Shown in pieces: positions 36,204-47,015 of a stretch of 64,000 bases of DNA. This DNA is from Auricularia sp. M13 (taxonomy: Eukaryota; Basidiomycota; Agaricomycetes; Auriculariales; Auriculariaceae): NCBI GenBank assembly GCA_037042915.1, contig CM073197.1:2170001-2234000 (forward strand). Reading direction: 5' to 3'. Numbering within the stretch: position 1 is the stretch's first letter; each line of letters starts with the position of its first letter. The notes below the pieces were generated by a model. It did not search any database. It saw nothing but the letters and a program-made list of their open reading frames with translations, and was not told where the DNA came from. Both the position numbers and the translations under genes were made by a program.

Positions 36204-39200
36204 TCAAATTGTCAGAGATGCGAGAAGAAGCCTACTTAAGATTTGAAGGGAACATATGGGAGGAACAAATTTGCGATACAATACATGGGCCTTATCCACG
36301 AGCTGCATCGAACATTCAAAATCTTCAGAAGGACGCAGCACATCGAGTATTTGGGGGTATAACGTGCCAAAGATCCCCTTCAACTCGAATTCGCATCCAA
36401 CACTCTGCAGTGCCTTGATCCCAGTGGCCCGCTTTTCTTTCCATCTTCTGCTGCGGGAATAACATCGTTCATCCGGACCTGGAAATCACGTCAGCAGTGT
36501 GTTGAGCAGGAAATGGCAGCCTGGGTGTCACTAACGCGAATGCCTTTCTTGCCAGACCTTGACGGCTCCCAGGTTGCGATATGTCGGGCCCACCGAAAAA
36601 GCTCACTTTCTACATGACTGTACCTAGCGGCCCCAATATGCGCGAGATAGCATTCCTCATGGCTATGCCAACCGCTCGTCTGTACAGCGCCATTGAGATG
36701 CTTCCTGACCAACGTGCAGTCTGCGCATGCACACGTATACTGCGACAGAGTAGCCAGTAGGTCTTGAATGCGTGCTTCATCGGGGCGCGGACCAAGGCAT
36801 GTCTCGATCCAGGTGCACATGATCGTACGGACGATACGTGCAAACGGCTCGCTCGTCAAGGCAAGATGGCGATCGCGGGCCGTCTGAGCGAGAGGCCCGA
36901 CCATCTGAAGCAGCGTCGTTTCCACATAGTAGGCCCGGAGTGAAGACGGTTCAACAGCACGATCCAAAAGAATCCTGAGGCAATCGAGGCCGCCGACGTC
37001 TGCGCACAAATTGAATAAGGCACGGAGCTCGTCACCGGGGTAAGACGCGTAGTTGACCAGACGCGCGTATTTCGTAGCCATCTTTTGAAGAGCTAGATCG
37101 AAGTGCGGAGGCGGAATAGCGGAGAATGCAGAGTCGCTGCGACGAGAGTGCATCGTTTCCATGCAGATCCGCCAGGACGACTCGTTCCATGGCAAGTTTT
37201 TCAAACCGAGCACCAAGCTGCCAACCGCGTCAGCATAGCGACACCCTGTCAAGCTTGTGACGCACCTGCTAAATAAAACACTGGCTTCGCCCATGTCGCC
37301 CATGGCGGCGGCCTCCATGAGAGCGGTGAAATCTGGAGCAGTGAGCCGCCCGTTCTTCGCCACGTCGGACTTCAAGGTCGCATCGATGGCTGTTCTGCCA
37401 AGCCGGCTCAAAGGAAGGTCCATGGATGACAGTGAGCGGCCCTTGAGAATGAGATATTCGCGCAAGCTGGAGACGAGGGGTAGGAGAACAGCTATACCAC
37501 GAGAGGGCGCAACCTGTGCTGGGGAATGATCGACATCGTCAAGCATGCGCCGGAGGGCACGAGCAGCAATTGAGGTTCTTCCTTGATCGAGGCATGTTTT
37601 AAGGAATTTGAAAGCTGGCTGGTGCGACGGCGGTGGTCTAGGATTGGCGGTATACCTGTAAGTAGCAGCGTCTGGGATAGGAAAGAAGTCGGCCTTGTTT
37701 GCATAATCGCAAAGCAAATCGTCGACAGCCCGGCCCAGTGCCGCGGTTTCCTCCGGCGCTGTGACAACTGGCGCGACGTCGCGAGCCAGGAAATTGGCAT
37801 AGGTTTGCTCGAACACAAGGTCGCCGGATGCTCGAATTTGTGGCACCAACCTGGATGACAGTTGGGTGCGCAGTTATCGACATTTGACACGCATGACTCA
37901 CGTGGTTTCTACGAGATGCACGCCTCCATATTTGAGCGCCTCGTCCGTTAAAAGCTTTATCTCGTGTTTTGTCGCTGGCTTGATGTTGTGCAGCAACCAC
38001 AGGGCTTCTCTCGCACGAAGACATCGACTGCCGCAAGCACAGCAGGGTCAGAACATTGGCCTTGAGCCCAGGAGCGCAAGCTTGAGAGCATACGAAAGCG
38101 CGCGGCGTTCGATGTCAATATACGCACGAATTCCCGGATACTAGACGTCGCGACGCATCGTGATCAGTGCGCCATCCCGTGTCTGAGGAATCAAGCTCAC
38201 CTAGAGCTGAGTACGTGAAAGCCCAGGGTTTCGACGGCAACCATAACTTCGGCAGTGCAATCATCATGCCCAAAGGTAAGCATCGCGCTGCGCCACAGAT
38301 CCGCTCGCTTCCAGCGACGCGCCAGGCTGCATAAAGTAGCCAAACTGCCCTTCCGAGTCGAGCGGAGAACGTATGTAAACGCTTCCTCTTCTTCGCGGGT
38401 GGGTTCCGGGCTCTGTGAGGCGGCCAGTAGCTCTTCAACATACACAGCTCGTCGATCACCGCCGACGTGGGCAAGTTCACTCCACTTCGGCCAAATGACC
38501 AAGACAGACATTCTGTAAACTGGTGTGCGTGTCAGCGGTACTACTCTCATTGAAATATGCAGTGCCCTTACCCTGCTCCAAGGTACCAGCGCCCTGAATA
38601 AATGTTAGTTTGATAGAGGAAAGGCTCACGGACTCCACTCACATTGCCCATGTATCCCTGCACATGTCTCAGCTTACAGAAACCTCAGATGAAAAGTGAC
38701 TCGCCTCGTATTTCTTATTGTCCGGTTCCGAGTCGTGGCGCAGGTACTTCACAAATCGAGAAGGCACTGTATTCAGGTTCTCCTCGAATTTCAACTTCTC
38801 AGCGCGGAGGAGGCGTCCATCGAGATCGACAAGATTCTCGATGAAGCTATCGGTGTAGAACTCTTCTTGCCAGTCCATGTCGACGCAATCATGGTCGCCG
38901 TAGTGGTAGCGGTCATGCGGGTCATCTGCGGTGCCGCGCACGACGTGTCTGAAGTTGGCCAAGCCCATGCACAGGCCGACTTGCTTAGCAGCCTCGTCCA
39001 GCACGGCCACCTTGCGCGCGTCGGGGCCCTTGAGAGCCCGTGCCGACAAGTTGGCGCGTGAGTATTTGTGGTCGAGGAGGAAAACAATCTTGTCAGGCGC
39101 AGTGTCCGCCATGTCGTTCCAGCTGCGCAAAACGCTCCGTAGGTGCTCGGCCTCCTCCGAGTTGTCTGGAAGAGAAGGAGGCAGGGACGTAATGGTGTGC

Positions 39201-40032
39201 ACGAGATTGTAGGCGAGCGCAAGCCGGTAGCCGCTCGTGATGGACTTGATCTCGTGCTTAACGTCCGTGTACCACGCCAGTACGGTCGTACTGGTAAGAC
39301 TTGCCCGGCTAGTGTTCAGCACCATGGAGCGACCGCAGTGCGAAAGGTGAGCATCGCCTCCTGTAAATTCTGTCGGAAGCACGACCACGATCGTTGCGAA
39401 CATGTTGTTCGCTTTCTCCGTACTGTGCCCCGTCAGCAAATATATGGCGGACCACAATGACGTTTTACGCACTCTACGTGAGGAAGAAAGCTGTGAAGTG
39501 TGAGGACAATAACTTATGGGCAACTGCACAGTACTTACTGGGATCCCGTCTCATAGATCAAAAGCTTGTACAACTCGCAGCGCGGCCTGCTCCAAGCCTC
39601 GTCGACCCCGAGCGCCTCGCATACGTCGCTGACCACGCGGTCCAGATATCCTTTCCACTCCGGATGGTCAAAGGAGACCTTTGACGCGTCCAGCTCCCAC
39701 GTATCACGGACGTCTTTGTCCACCACGGTGCGCTCGCCCATACCGAACGGCGCCTGTTCACACAGCGCTATCACGGCCTTTGCTTGCTCGCTGTTGAGTG
39801 GAAGGCCGACATGTCCGAACTCTGCGAGACGCAACGTTGGATTGGGCGCATCCGTGTATGCGCGGCGGAAGGCGAAAGAGCCCTGCTCGTCTGCGTCCAA
39901 GTCATCCAACGCAGAGGAAAGCTGGTCCTATACGTGTCCACGCATGAGGAGGATGGTCACGCAGCGGTAGACTGGGGGACGAACTCGGATGCCACCGTAT
40001 TCGACCTCAGACTCTTCTGAATCGCTTGACAT
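36204..40032 (-). CDS. Large 2OG-Fe(II) oxygenase-like protein, copy B (tandem paralogue of A)
   Basis: Same architecture as copy A: short acidic first exon (MSSDSEESEVEYGGIR), then SSALDDLDADEQGSFAFRRA, FGMGERTVVDKDVRDTWELD, YETGSHFLPHVDTEKA (HVD), TVLAWYTDVKHEIKSITSGY with distal His and Arg, then GYMGN and RMSVLVIWPKWSELAHVGGD. The C-terminal half has LATLCSLARRWKRADLWRSA and YTCACADCTLVRKHL, keeping the C-x-C-x2-C of copy A. The last intron has two possible donors about 4 bases apart. The one starting GTGACA keeps the frame homologous to copy A (RWKEKRATGIKALQSVG) to a stop at 36,204; the other (GTTAGT) ends early at 36,380. Divergence from A is substantial, so the duplication is not recent. 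Confidence 0.82.
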
Positions 40033-40263
40033 TGGCTAAGAGAGAAACGTGGGTGAGGAGAAATCGGTAATCCTAATATGATGTGGTCAGGTATAAGAGG
40101 CAAACGAAGAAGGGGGGACGTACAAGGCGTCGAAGAACAAAGGAGTCGGGCACGACCCATTTGTTTGCTTATAACTTCGGGTGCCACGGATTCGCCGGAT
40201 AATTCAAACAAGGGAAGAATGGAGTATCATTTTAGCAAATATACGTACAAGCGTGCCAAGGTC

Positions 40264-41737
40264 CTACGAGCCACCAGGCGCGGGAGCATTGGGATCGCTA
40301 CTGGGCGCGGCCGTCAATGACGAGAGAGCAGCAAAGTCCATGTCCATAAGCGCCATCATCTCGGGCGGCATGGCATCCGACGAGAAGAGCGCAGGGTCAT
40401 AGCTTTCGCCGCCGAGGTCGCCCATGTCCATGTTTCCTAGTTCGGTATTTCCTGCTGCGCCGAAATTCAACGGGTCGGCAAGCCCGGCGCCTTCGTTGCC
40501 CGCGGACTGCAGCATCTGCAGCTCGGCAAGAATGTTGTCAGAATCAGCAGCGGCGGCGGTGTTGGCAGAGGCGCTCTCGGGTTGGAGGGCGCTGAGGAGC
40601 GCAGTGTCGGTCTCCTGCGTTTCTGAGGGTACGAGAGTGTTGAATAGTCCCCCGACGTCGACATCGTTGTTGCCAAAAAGACTGGGGTTTGCAGCTTGGC
40701 TTTCGGGCTGTTGTCCGCCTGCGATGGCATTGGACGGGGATTCCAGGTCACCCCCACCGAACAAATCACTGTCAACGTCGACGTCGATAGGATGCTGTGA
40801 AGTGCCAGACGGGTCGCCAGCGTCCAGCGTCAAGTCTATAACTTGGTTTTGCTGCGCATAAGCTGGCTGTGGCGGAGGTGGAGGCGGGAGCATGAAGTCC
40901 GCCTGAAAGTCTATAGATGTGTGTGGTGCGCCAGTCCGAGGTGCAAGCGTGACAGGCGACATGGGCAAGACGCTCGAGAGATCGAGCCTGAGTGGGGGTG
41001 CGCGGTGGTGCAGCGAGGAGAGCGAAACTGCGCTGGGCCGACGTGCCGCAAGACCAGAAACGGATGCCTGTGCAATGACGGTGGGCGACATGGGCTGGGT
41101 GTGCTGTGTCTCGACTTCCATTTGTTCGGGGGACGCGACGAGTTGCGTCTGTGCAAGAGCCTCTTCTTGCCGTTTTGCTTCTATCCGCGCCTTTTCGCGT
41201 TCCAAGTCGTGCTCGAGTACCGCCAGAGCGCGGGCCTGTGAGGATTGAGTGATCTGAATGTCGCTTGCACAGTTCCAACGCACGATTTCAGCTTCGAGCG
41301 AGTCGTAAGCGTCCTGGTATCGCTCGACAGAACGCTGGAGAGCGGCTGCAGCACTGCGCGAGCCATGTACAGCATGCTTCGAGACGCCGCTAGGATAAGA
41401 CGCGTCAGGATGCGAAATTACGCGTCGAGACAGGACTCACGCTCGCGCCGCGTCGGCCTGGAATCTAATAATCTCTGCGGACCTGACCACACATGCCTGT
41501 ACATGTAGAATTAATATGAGGCTGGGTACCCCACCAAAGGCACTGTACCTGCAGGGCGGATTGCATTGTCGAGATTTCGTCTATCAACATCGGCGCGGCT
41601 TGAGTCTGCTGTGGCGCGGGCGGCGTGTGGGCGCGCAGGGGGACGCTGGCTGGCGGGGGCATTTCTATCCTGCCTGGCTTGGCCATGGACGTCGGCTTGC
41701 GGACGACGGTGGGCCCCGGGGCGCGGATGGGCGGCAT
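40264..41737 (-). CDS. Uncharacterised acidic coiled-coil protein with a VIDLT motif
   Basis: I do not recognise the family. From the Met at 41,737 (MPPIRAPGPTVVRKPTSMAK) it has a Pro-rich start, then a helical segment (ISTMQSALQ, IIRFQADAARA, SVERYQDAYDSLEAEIVRWN, LAVLEHDLEREKARIEAKRQ) likely to be coiled coil, then a long disordered acidic half rich in Asp, Leu, Ala and Met. QNQVIDLTLDAGD is a textbook SUMO-interaction-like core (VIDLT) next to acidic residues. It ends SSDPNAPAPGGS. The tail DMGDLGGESYDPALF and PEMMALMDMDFAAL resembles acidic activation domains, so a transcription or Mediator-linked role is possible but only inferred. An upstream in-frame Met at 41,833 would overlap the UVRAG start. 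Confidence 0.7.
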
Positions 41738-41823
41738 GGTCGTGGTGTGCGGACGAGAGACGCGCTGGGCGCTTCGGCGAGCGCCGATCTCATTCCCGGA
41801 CTTGGCATGCAACGCTGGCCGCG
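41738..41823. promoter_or_regulatory. Short divergent promoter, acidic protein / UVRAG-like gene
   Basis: Only 86 bases separate the two likely ATGs. It is GC-rich with no clear TATA box. Confidence 0.45.
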
Positions 41824-44800
41824 ATGAGCGCACTCGACGGCCAGCCCGTGCTCGTGCACCGCATACGACACATAGACTCCATCCAGATCCGCAACCTCAC
41901 CCCGTTCCCCGCCCGCGACGCGCTCACCACCGCCCTCGCCCAGCCGGCGCCCGCCCAGCCCAGCGGCGGCCCAAAGCAGGCCGCCGCGGACGACATCGAG
42001 CTCACCATTTCGCGCAGGAAGCGCCGCATATCGACGGCCTCGACGGGCACGCTGCGCTCGGTCTTCTCTGCGGACGGCGGCGACGACGCGCGACCGCGCC
42101 TGGGGCACCGCGCATCATCGTCGGCCAGCTCCAAGAAGGCGCTGGTTCAACCCTCGCCCGCGCCACCTAAATCGACGTTGCCCAGCGTGCTCGTGGACGG
42201 CGACTCTTCGCAGCGCGGGCTCGAGAAGGTCATTGCGTCGCGGCTGCTCGAGACCTTTGTCACCTTCTCCGCGCCCTCGCACCAGGAGCCGCTGTCGCCC
42301 GTGCTGCCGCTGAGTCCCGTACGCGCCGCTGCCAGGGACAGGGCTCAGTCGTCAAGCGCGGCGCTGCCGCATCAACGCCGTCTCGCCGCGGCGCCAGCAT
42401 CTCGAGCATTTCGTCCGTCGCATCCCGCCCGACGGTCAAGACAGACGGCCTGGCATCGCGCACGGCCACCAAGACGACGCTGAAGAGCCCCACGCAGGCT
42501 GCGCGCCGTGTTCCCTTGCCCGTGTCGCCGCCGCCGACGCCGCGCAACTCCATGATCATGCCTTCGCTGCCATCGTCGTCGTCCTCCATGCCGCCGCGGC
42601 CGCCGGACGAGCCGTTCTTCAAGTCGCCTGTTCACCGGCCGTCGACGAACCCCAGCTTCGACGTCTCGGACGCCAAGCCCGCGTTCGTCGACCTGAGCTC
42701 CAGCAAGCTCGTCATCACGCTGTGGGGCCGCACCGTGCTCGATCCAGAAGCATCCAGCACCATCAAGTCGCACCGCAAGGGCAAGGCGCGCGCCGCGTCT
42801 CCCCCGCCGCTCAACGAGTGGAAGGTGCTCTGCGAGTACGACCTTGACCTCAACGACCTTCGACCCCTGCCTGCCGAAGTGCGTGCCGTGCGCCACCATC
42901 GCTCGCGTGCTGACCGTTTGCAGTATACCACCCACCCTTCTAGATTACCCTCCAATACCCTCCTAGTACACCTCACGCCCCCCGACCAGACTTTCTACCT
43001 CCCGGAGCGCTCGTCGCGACCCTCGTCTCCCGATGTTGAACAGCCCGCTTCCGATGGCGAACTCGACACCATCCGCGGAAGTCCGAAACGACAAAGTAAG
43101 TGACTTCGACTGCTGGATCCCCGGTCTGACCGTCATTGGAGGACGGAAGAGTACGCCCTCGCAGCCCTCGCCTGCCAAGACGCGCGTCACAGCAACATGG
43201 CACGACCTGCACAAGTGCGTGCATTCGCATCTACATTCGCCACCGCTGACCAGTAAACAATGTAGATTGGTTCATCTCCAGTCAACACTCGCCGATACAC
43301 GGCAGAATCTTGACAAGATTGTAGCCAACTGCGACGCGCTGCTCGCAGCCGATACATCGCAACCTGCTGTGAGAAATTTATTAGGGCCTGTTCCCACGGT
43401 CTTAATTTGGCGTAGAAACGCGAAGTCTCGGAACGAGAGGAGCGGCTACGCACGCTTCGAGAACAGCGGGACACCGTGCGCGCCCAATGTCGAAAGAGTG
43501 CGCCTCGCCTTCATTTCCGGCAATGGAACTTGAATCTAATATACCTTCGCCGTTGATAGCGGAAGCGACCATAGAGTCGCGGCGCAAGGAGCTCGAGGAG
43601 CGAAGACGGATGCTAACTTCTGCGCGAGAAATCTTACTTGACGAGAGCGCGGATTTCGAGGCGACCGCCACCCTAATAGCTGACCAACAGTGCGTCTTTT
43701 ATTCTTCCCAAATATCTTCCGTTTAGTTTGATCAATTCATGTGCAGACAACGACGCGCGGAATTGAACAAGACGACCGAGACGCAGCGCGCTGAGCTCCT
43801 GCAGACTCTGAGCACCGTTTACCCCATCGAGCCTCTGTCTGCGCCGGATCTCCTCTTCACGATCGTTGGCGTCGCTCTGCCCGTACCGCAGAACAACACG
43901 GACCCCGCACCGCCATTGTCGCTCACGCTTCCTGATGTGGAGGTGGAGGTTAATGAGGAGACTATCGCCGCGGCCCTCGGTTACACGGCGCAACTTGTGC
44001 AACTCATGGCAAGATATCTGGGTCGCAGGTTAATGTACCCGATCACGTGCATTGGGAGCAGAAGCTTGATTAAGGATCCTATTTCTGCCATGATGGGCCC
44101 GCGAATGTGAGTCCGAGTTCCTGGGCTATGCGGAAGCTAATTGCTCCGTAGGTTTCCGCTGTATCCAAAGGCGTCGAAACGTACCGGTTCGAGTATGCCG
44201 TCTTCCTGCTCAACAAAGACATCGAACTGGTACGCCGACAGTATCGCACCTCGAGCAGTCTATGCTGACAATCTTTCATAGATAATGATGGATCGCAATC
44301 TGCGTGCGCTCGACCTGCGACATACATTGCCGAACCTCATGAACCTGTTGCTCACACTGACCGGGCCCGACGCTGAGCCGCCGTGAGCTACCCTCTCGCT
44401 TGGGTTTGCCCTCCCTTGGCTGATCAGGTCTTACATAGACATAAACACAGGCGACGTCCAGTTTCGCCGCAGCTGTCCGTCAAGGAGCTGCATCCACCTG
44501 CCCGACAACCATCCGAGGCGGAGGTTATCCACGACCTGCCGGCGGACCCGCAGCCCCAGTCCACGCCCGCCCTAGAGCGAAGAAGCATGTTCTCTCCGCT
44601 CGCAGCGATGCTGCGTGCGCGCTATCCTAGTAGCGCGGCGCGCGTCTCCGAGGCCCCCTCCTCCGCTCCTGCGTCTACCGCCATTGCCGATGGCAACGCA
44701 GCCCAGGCAGTACCCGACACCCCGAAGCCTGCAGCTGAAGAACCAGTTGCGAACGGAAACGCGGACGGCAAATCAAGCGCTCCGACCTCGCCTTCGCCGC

Positions 44801-44979
44801 CTCCACCGCCGCCACCGCCTACGCCCGCCACTCGGACGACGAGTCGCATGGGCGGCATGTTCGGCCGTTTCATGGGCGGCGGTGGCGGAGGCGGCGGCGC
44901 GGAGAAGGCGAAGCCTGCCGCCGTCGAAGCCGAGGCGGTCGCCTCGCCGCCGCCCACGCCTGCTGCCGTATCTGGGTAG
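41824..44979 (+). CDS. UVRAG/ATG14-domain protein (VPS38-like subunit of the PI3-kinase complex)
   Basis: These proteins join VPS34-VPS15-VPS30 in the class III PI3-kinase complexes of autophagy and endosome sorting. Start MSALDGQPVLVHRIRHIDSI. A Ser-rich region leads to a C2-like part (VDLSSSKLVITLWGRTVLDP, EWKVLCEYDLDLNDL, LLVHLTPPDQTFYLPE), then coiled coil (ESRRKELEERRRMLTSAREI, QRRAELNKTTETQRAELLQT) and the BARA-like end (LGYTAQLVQLMARYLGRRLM, YPITCIGSRSLIKDPI, FPLYPKGVETYRFEYAVFLL, NKDIELIMMDRNLRALDLRH). The tail is Pro-rich with GRFMGGGGGGGG. The frame changes near 42,300-42,340; an intron at about 42,259-42,335 has the right phase, otherwise a one-base error is likely. Confidence 0.88.
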
Positions 44980-45405
44980 CCTCCCTTCGTTCTTCCACCC
45001 GCACATCGGATTTTTATGTTAGTTTGTTGTAGTAGAGGACTGCTTTACGCCGGAGATTAGTATCAGGGTTCCGTTGTCGATTGTCTTACCTTCGCTCGTT
45101 TTCAGACATGCTTTTCAATGCTATGCACTAGTAACTCTACGTCCACGCCGCAAGTCGTTCTTTGGAGGCATTAGATGGTCTACTATTCTCGCAAGACGCG
45201 GTAAGCGCTGCGAGTGCTCTACAATAAGCTATGATAACAGATTGGACGTTCCTGTGCGCGGTGCGCACGCACCCTCGATGTCTACAAAAGTAGTAGGTAG
45301 TACACACAGCATCCCAGTCCCGAAGGGTGTCGAAGAGCGAACAGAATGAACGTAGGTGTGAGTAGTGGAGATGGTGTCTGTGCTGTCTATGTATGTGAAC
45401 AACGG
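44980..45405. other. Intergenic, convergent 3' ends
   Basis: About 425 bases, AT-richer than its surroundings, between the UVRAG-like and cullin-like stops. No gene seen. Confidence 0.4.
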
Positions 45406-46437
45406 TCAACCTGCACCGTTGGCATTGGGCGCGAGTTCGAGGAACTTTGCGAGTTTCTTTCTGAGCGGATGGTCGAGCCGCACGCCCACGTCCGCGAGAG
45501 AATCGTACACTGTTTTCGCTATCCGAAGTTGCTCCTCTGGCGAGACGTCGGCGTTGGGTGTAGTGAGGTCGCGCACAGCGCGCGCCAGACGGCTCTTGGG
45601 CAGCCCGTTCTTCCTGTCGGGTCCTTCGGGCGCGGCGCCTCTTCGCTTGCCCTTGCCTTTGAGCGCGGGGGGCGTCGCCATCAGAGGCTCGAGGAAGTCT
45701 GTCCGCCAGCGCCGCATGCCGAGCGACGCGACGGGCACGATGCGGTCGAGCGGGCTGGCGGCCTCGGCACGCGCCTCAGCCTTCGCGAGCGACTCGCTGC
45801 CCTCCGTGTAGCCCCACTTGCGCAGCTCGTCCGCGCGTTTCTCGCGGAATTTGTCCGCGATCTTCTGGCGGATGGTCAGGTCGTTGTCGGACGTGTGCGA
45901 CGCGGCGGCGGTGGCGGCGACGACGTCGACGATTTCGCCGAGCCCCAGCCAGCCGCGGTCCTCGTCGACGGCGCGCTTGACGTAGTGCCGGTTGACGTAG
46001 TTGAGCAGGCGGGCGATGGCAGCGACGCCGGACTGGTAGCGCTGATAGCTCGGCGCGTAGAAGTGCAACAGCAGGTCGTCGTCCTGCGGCGCGCTCGCCA
46101 GCATCTCGCGCGCCACCTCCGCGAAGTACCGGTCCAGCTGCTCGTACAGGTCGCAGCCGCTGGCCGCAAATCTCTCCTTGCCAGTCAACACCGAGGACGA
46201 GCTCGGGCCACCGTGCAAGCTGCGCGGGCCGTGTATCTGCTGCGAGTCGTTGGCGGCAGTAAAGTAGTTGTATGTCGCGGTGTGTATGCCCATATGATAG
46301 TCGACGGCAATCGCAGGGGCCTTGGGCCCATTATGCGACGAACGGAGGATGTGGTTGAGCGCAGGCTCCAGGTAGTTCCACAGTGCGGGGAAGCTCGCGC
46401 TCGGATTGGCGCTCCCTTGCGACGGCTGCGAGAACAT
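45406..46437 (-). CDS. Stand-alone cullin N-terminal-domain protein
   Basis: The intronless frame (343 residues) starts MFSQPSQGSANPSASF and shows the first cullin repeats: ALWNYLEPALNHILRSS, YHMGIHTATYNYFTAANDSQ, GCDLYEQLDRYFAEVAREML, LLHFYAPSYQRYQSGVAAIA, RLLNYVNRHYVKRAVDEDRG. In full cullins this part binds adaptors such as SKP1. Here it runs into an unrelated Lys/Arg-rich C-terminus (KGKGKRRGAAPEGPDRKNGL, LRKKLAKFLELAPNANGAG). There is no cullin-homology/RBX1-binding region and no neddylation-site WH domain, so it cannot act as a complete ligase scaffold. It may be a decoy or a partner of SCF adaptors; that is inference. Confidence 0.78.
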   Translation of the reverse strand: MFSQPSQGSANPSASFPALWNYLEPALNHILRSSHNGPKAPAIAVDYHMGIHTATYNYFTAANDSQQIHGPRSLHGGPSSSSVLTGKERFAASGCDLYEQLDRYFAEVAREMLASAPQDDDLLLHFYAPSYQRYQSGVAAIARLLNYVNRHYVKRAVDEDRGWLGLGEIVDVVAATAAASHTSDNDLTIRQKIADKFREKRADELRKWGYTEGSESLAKAEARAEAASPLDRIVPVASLGMRRWRTDFLEPLMATPPALKGKGKRRGAAPEGPDRKNGLPKSRLARAVRDLTTPNADVSPEEQLRIAKTVYDSLADVGVRLDHPLRKKLAKFLELAPNANGAG

Positions 46438-47015
46438 GAATAGGGGCCCAGAGTCACACAGGGCACGGAGATAGGTGGCCGCGTTCTGGAGATGCCGCGC
46501 AACAACGGCTTCTTATACGCGGTCGTGCAGTGGCGGCGGGAGACAAGTCCAAGGACGCCACGGGCCCGGCCGCTTTTTTCATGATGCATGATCGCCGGAA
46601 ACTGCTCATCGCAGAAGTATTACGATGCAGGTATTCGTGCAGCGGCAGAATAGAAATCAATTATAATGATACACACAGCGAGCAGGGTAGCAGCGTAATA
46701 CATACGAGGGATCACACGAGCCCAATGACGACCGTGGCACGTAAGCTCACCTCGCGCGATTCACCCGACGGCCTGCCATCGCCAATCGCCTCGTCCGATC
46801 CATCGGCAGAGCGATCGGGGCACAACGAGCTGCTCTTCCACCCCCATGACTGGCCAACAGTAAAGCTGTCTGGAGAGCTCGAGAATCTAATCAATGCCGC
46901 GGGTAGCACGAAGCACGAAATGCCAAAATATACGAGGATGGTGGACCTAGGATCCCGGAAGGGTTGTGCCGGCGCAGGCGTGGCTACTGCAGCCTCCCGT
47001 CAATCACCGAGAACG
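46438..47015. other. Intergenic upstream of the cullin-like gene
   Basis: About 580 bases. Small ORFs on both strands lack recognisable content. It holds the cullin-like promoter and the 3' flank of the BTB gene. Confidence 0.4.

Noticed and set aside
36430-36545. Frame break at the C-terminus of oxygenase copy B
   Set aside because: Using the GTGACA donor in place of GTTAGT keeps the frame homologous to copy A.
31850-40000. Functional gene cluster (secondary metabolism) around the oxygenase copies
   Set aside because: No synthase, P450, transporter or regulator set nearby; neighbours are housekeeping genes.
42250-42350. Frame break in the UVRAG-like gene
   Set aside because: A GT-AG intron (about 42,259-42,335) has the right phase; not certain, but a break is not required.
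45346-46443. 365-residue plus-strand ORF
   Set aside because: Exact antisense of the cullin-like gene, which shows real cullin motifs; this frame does not.
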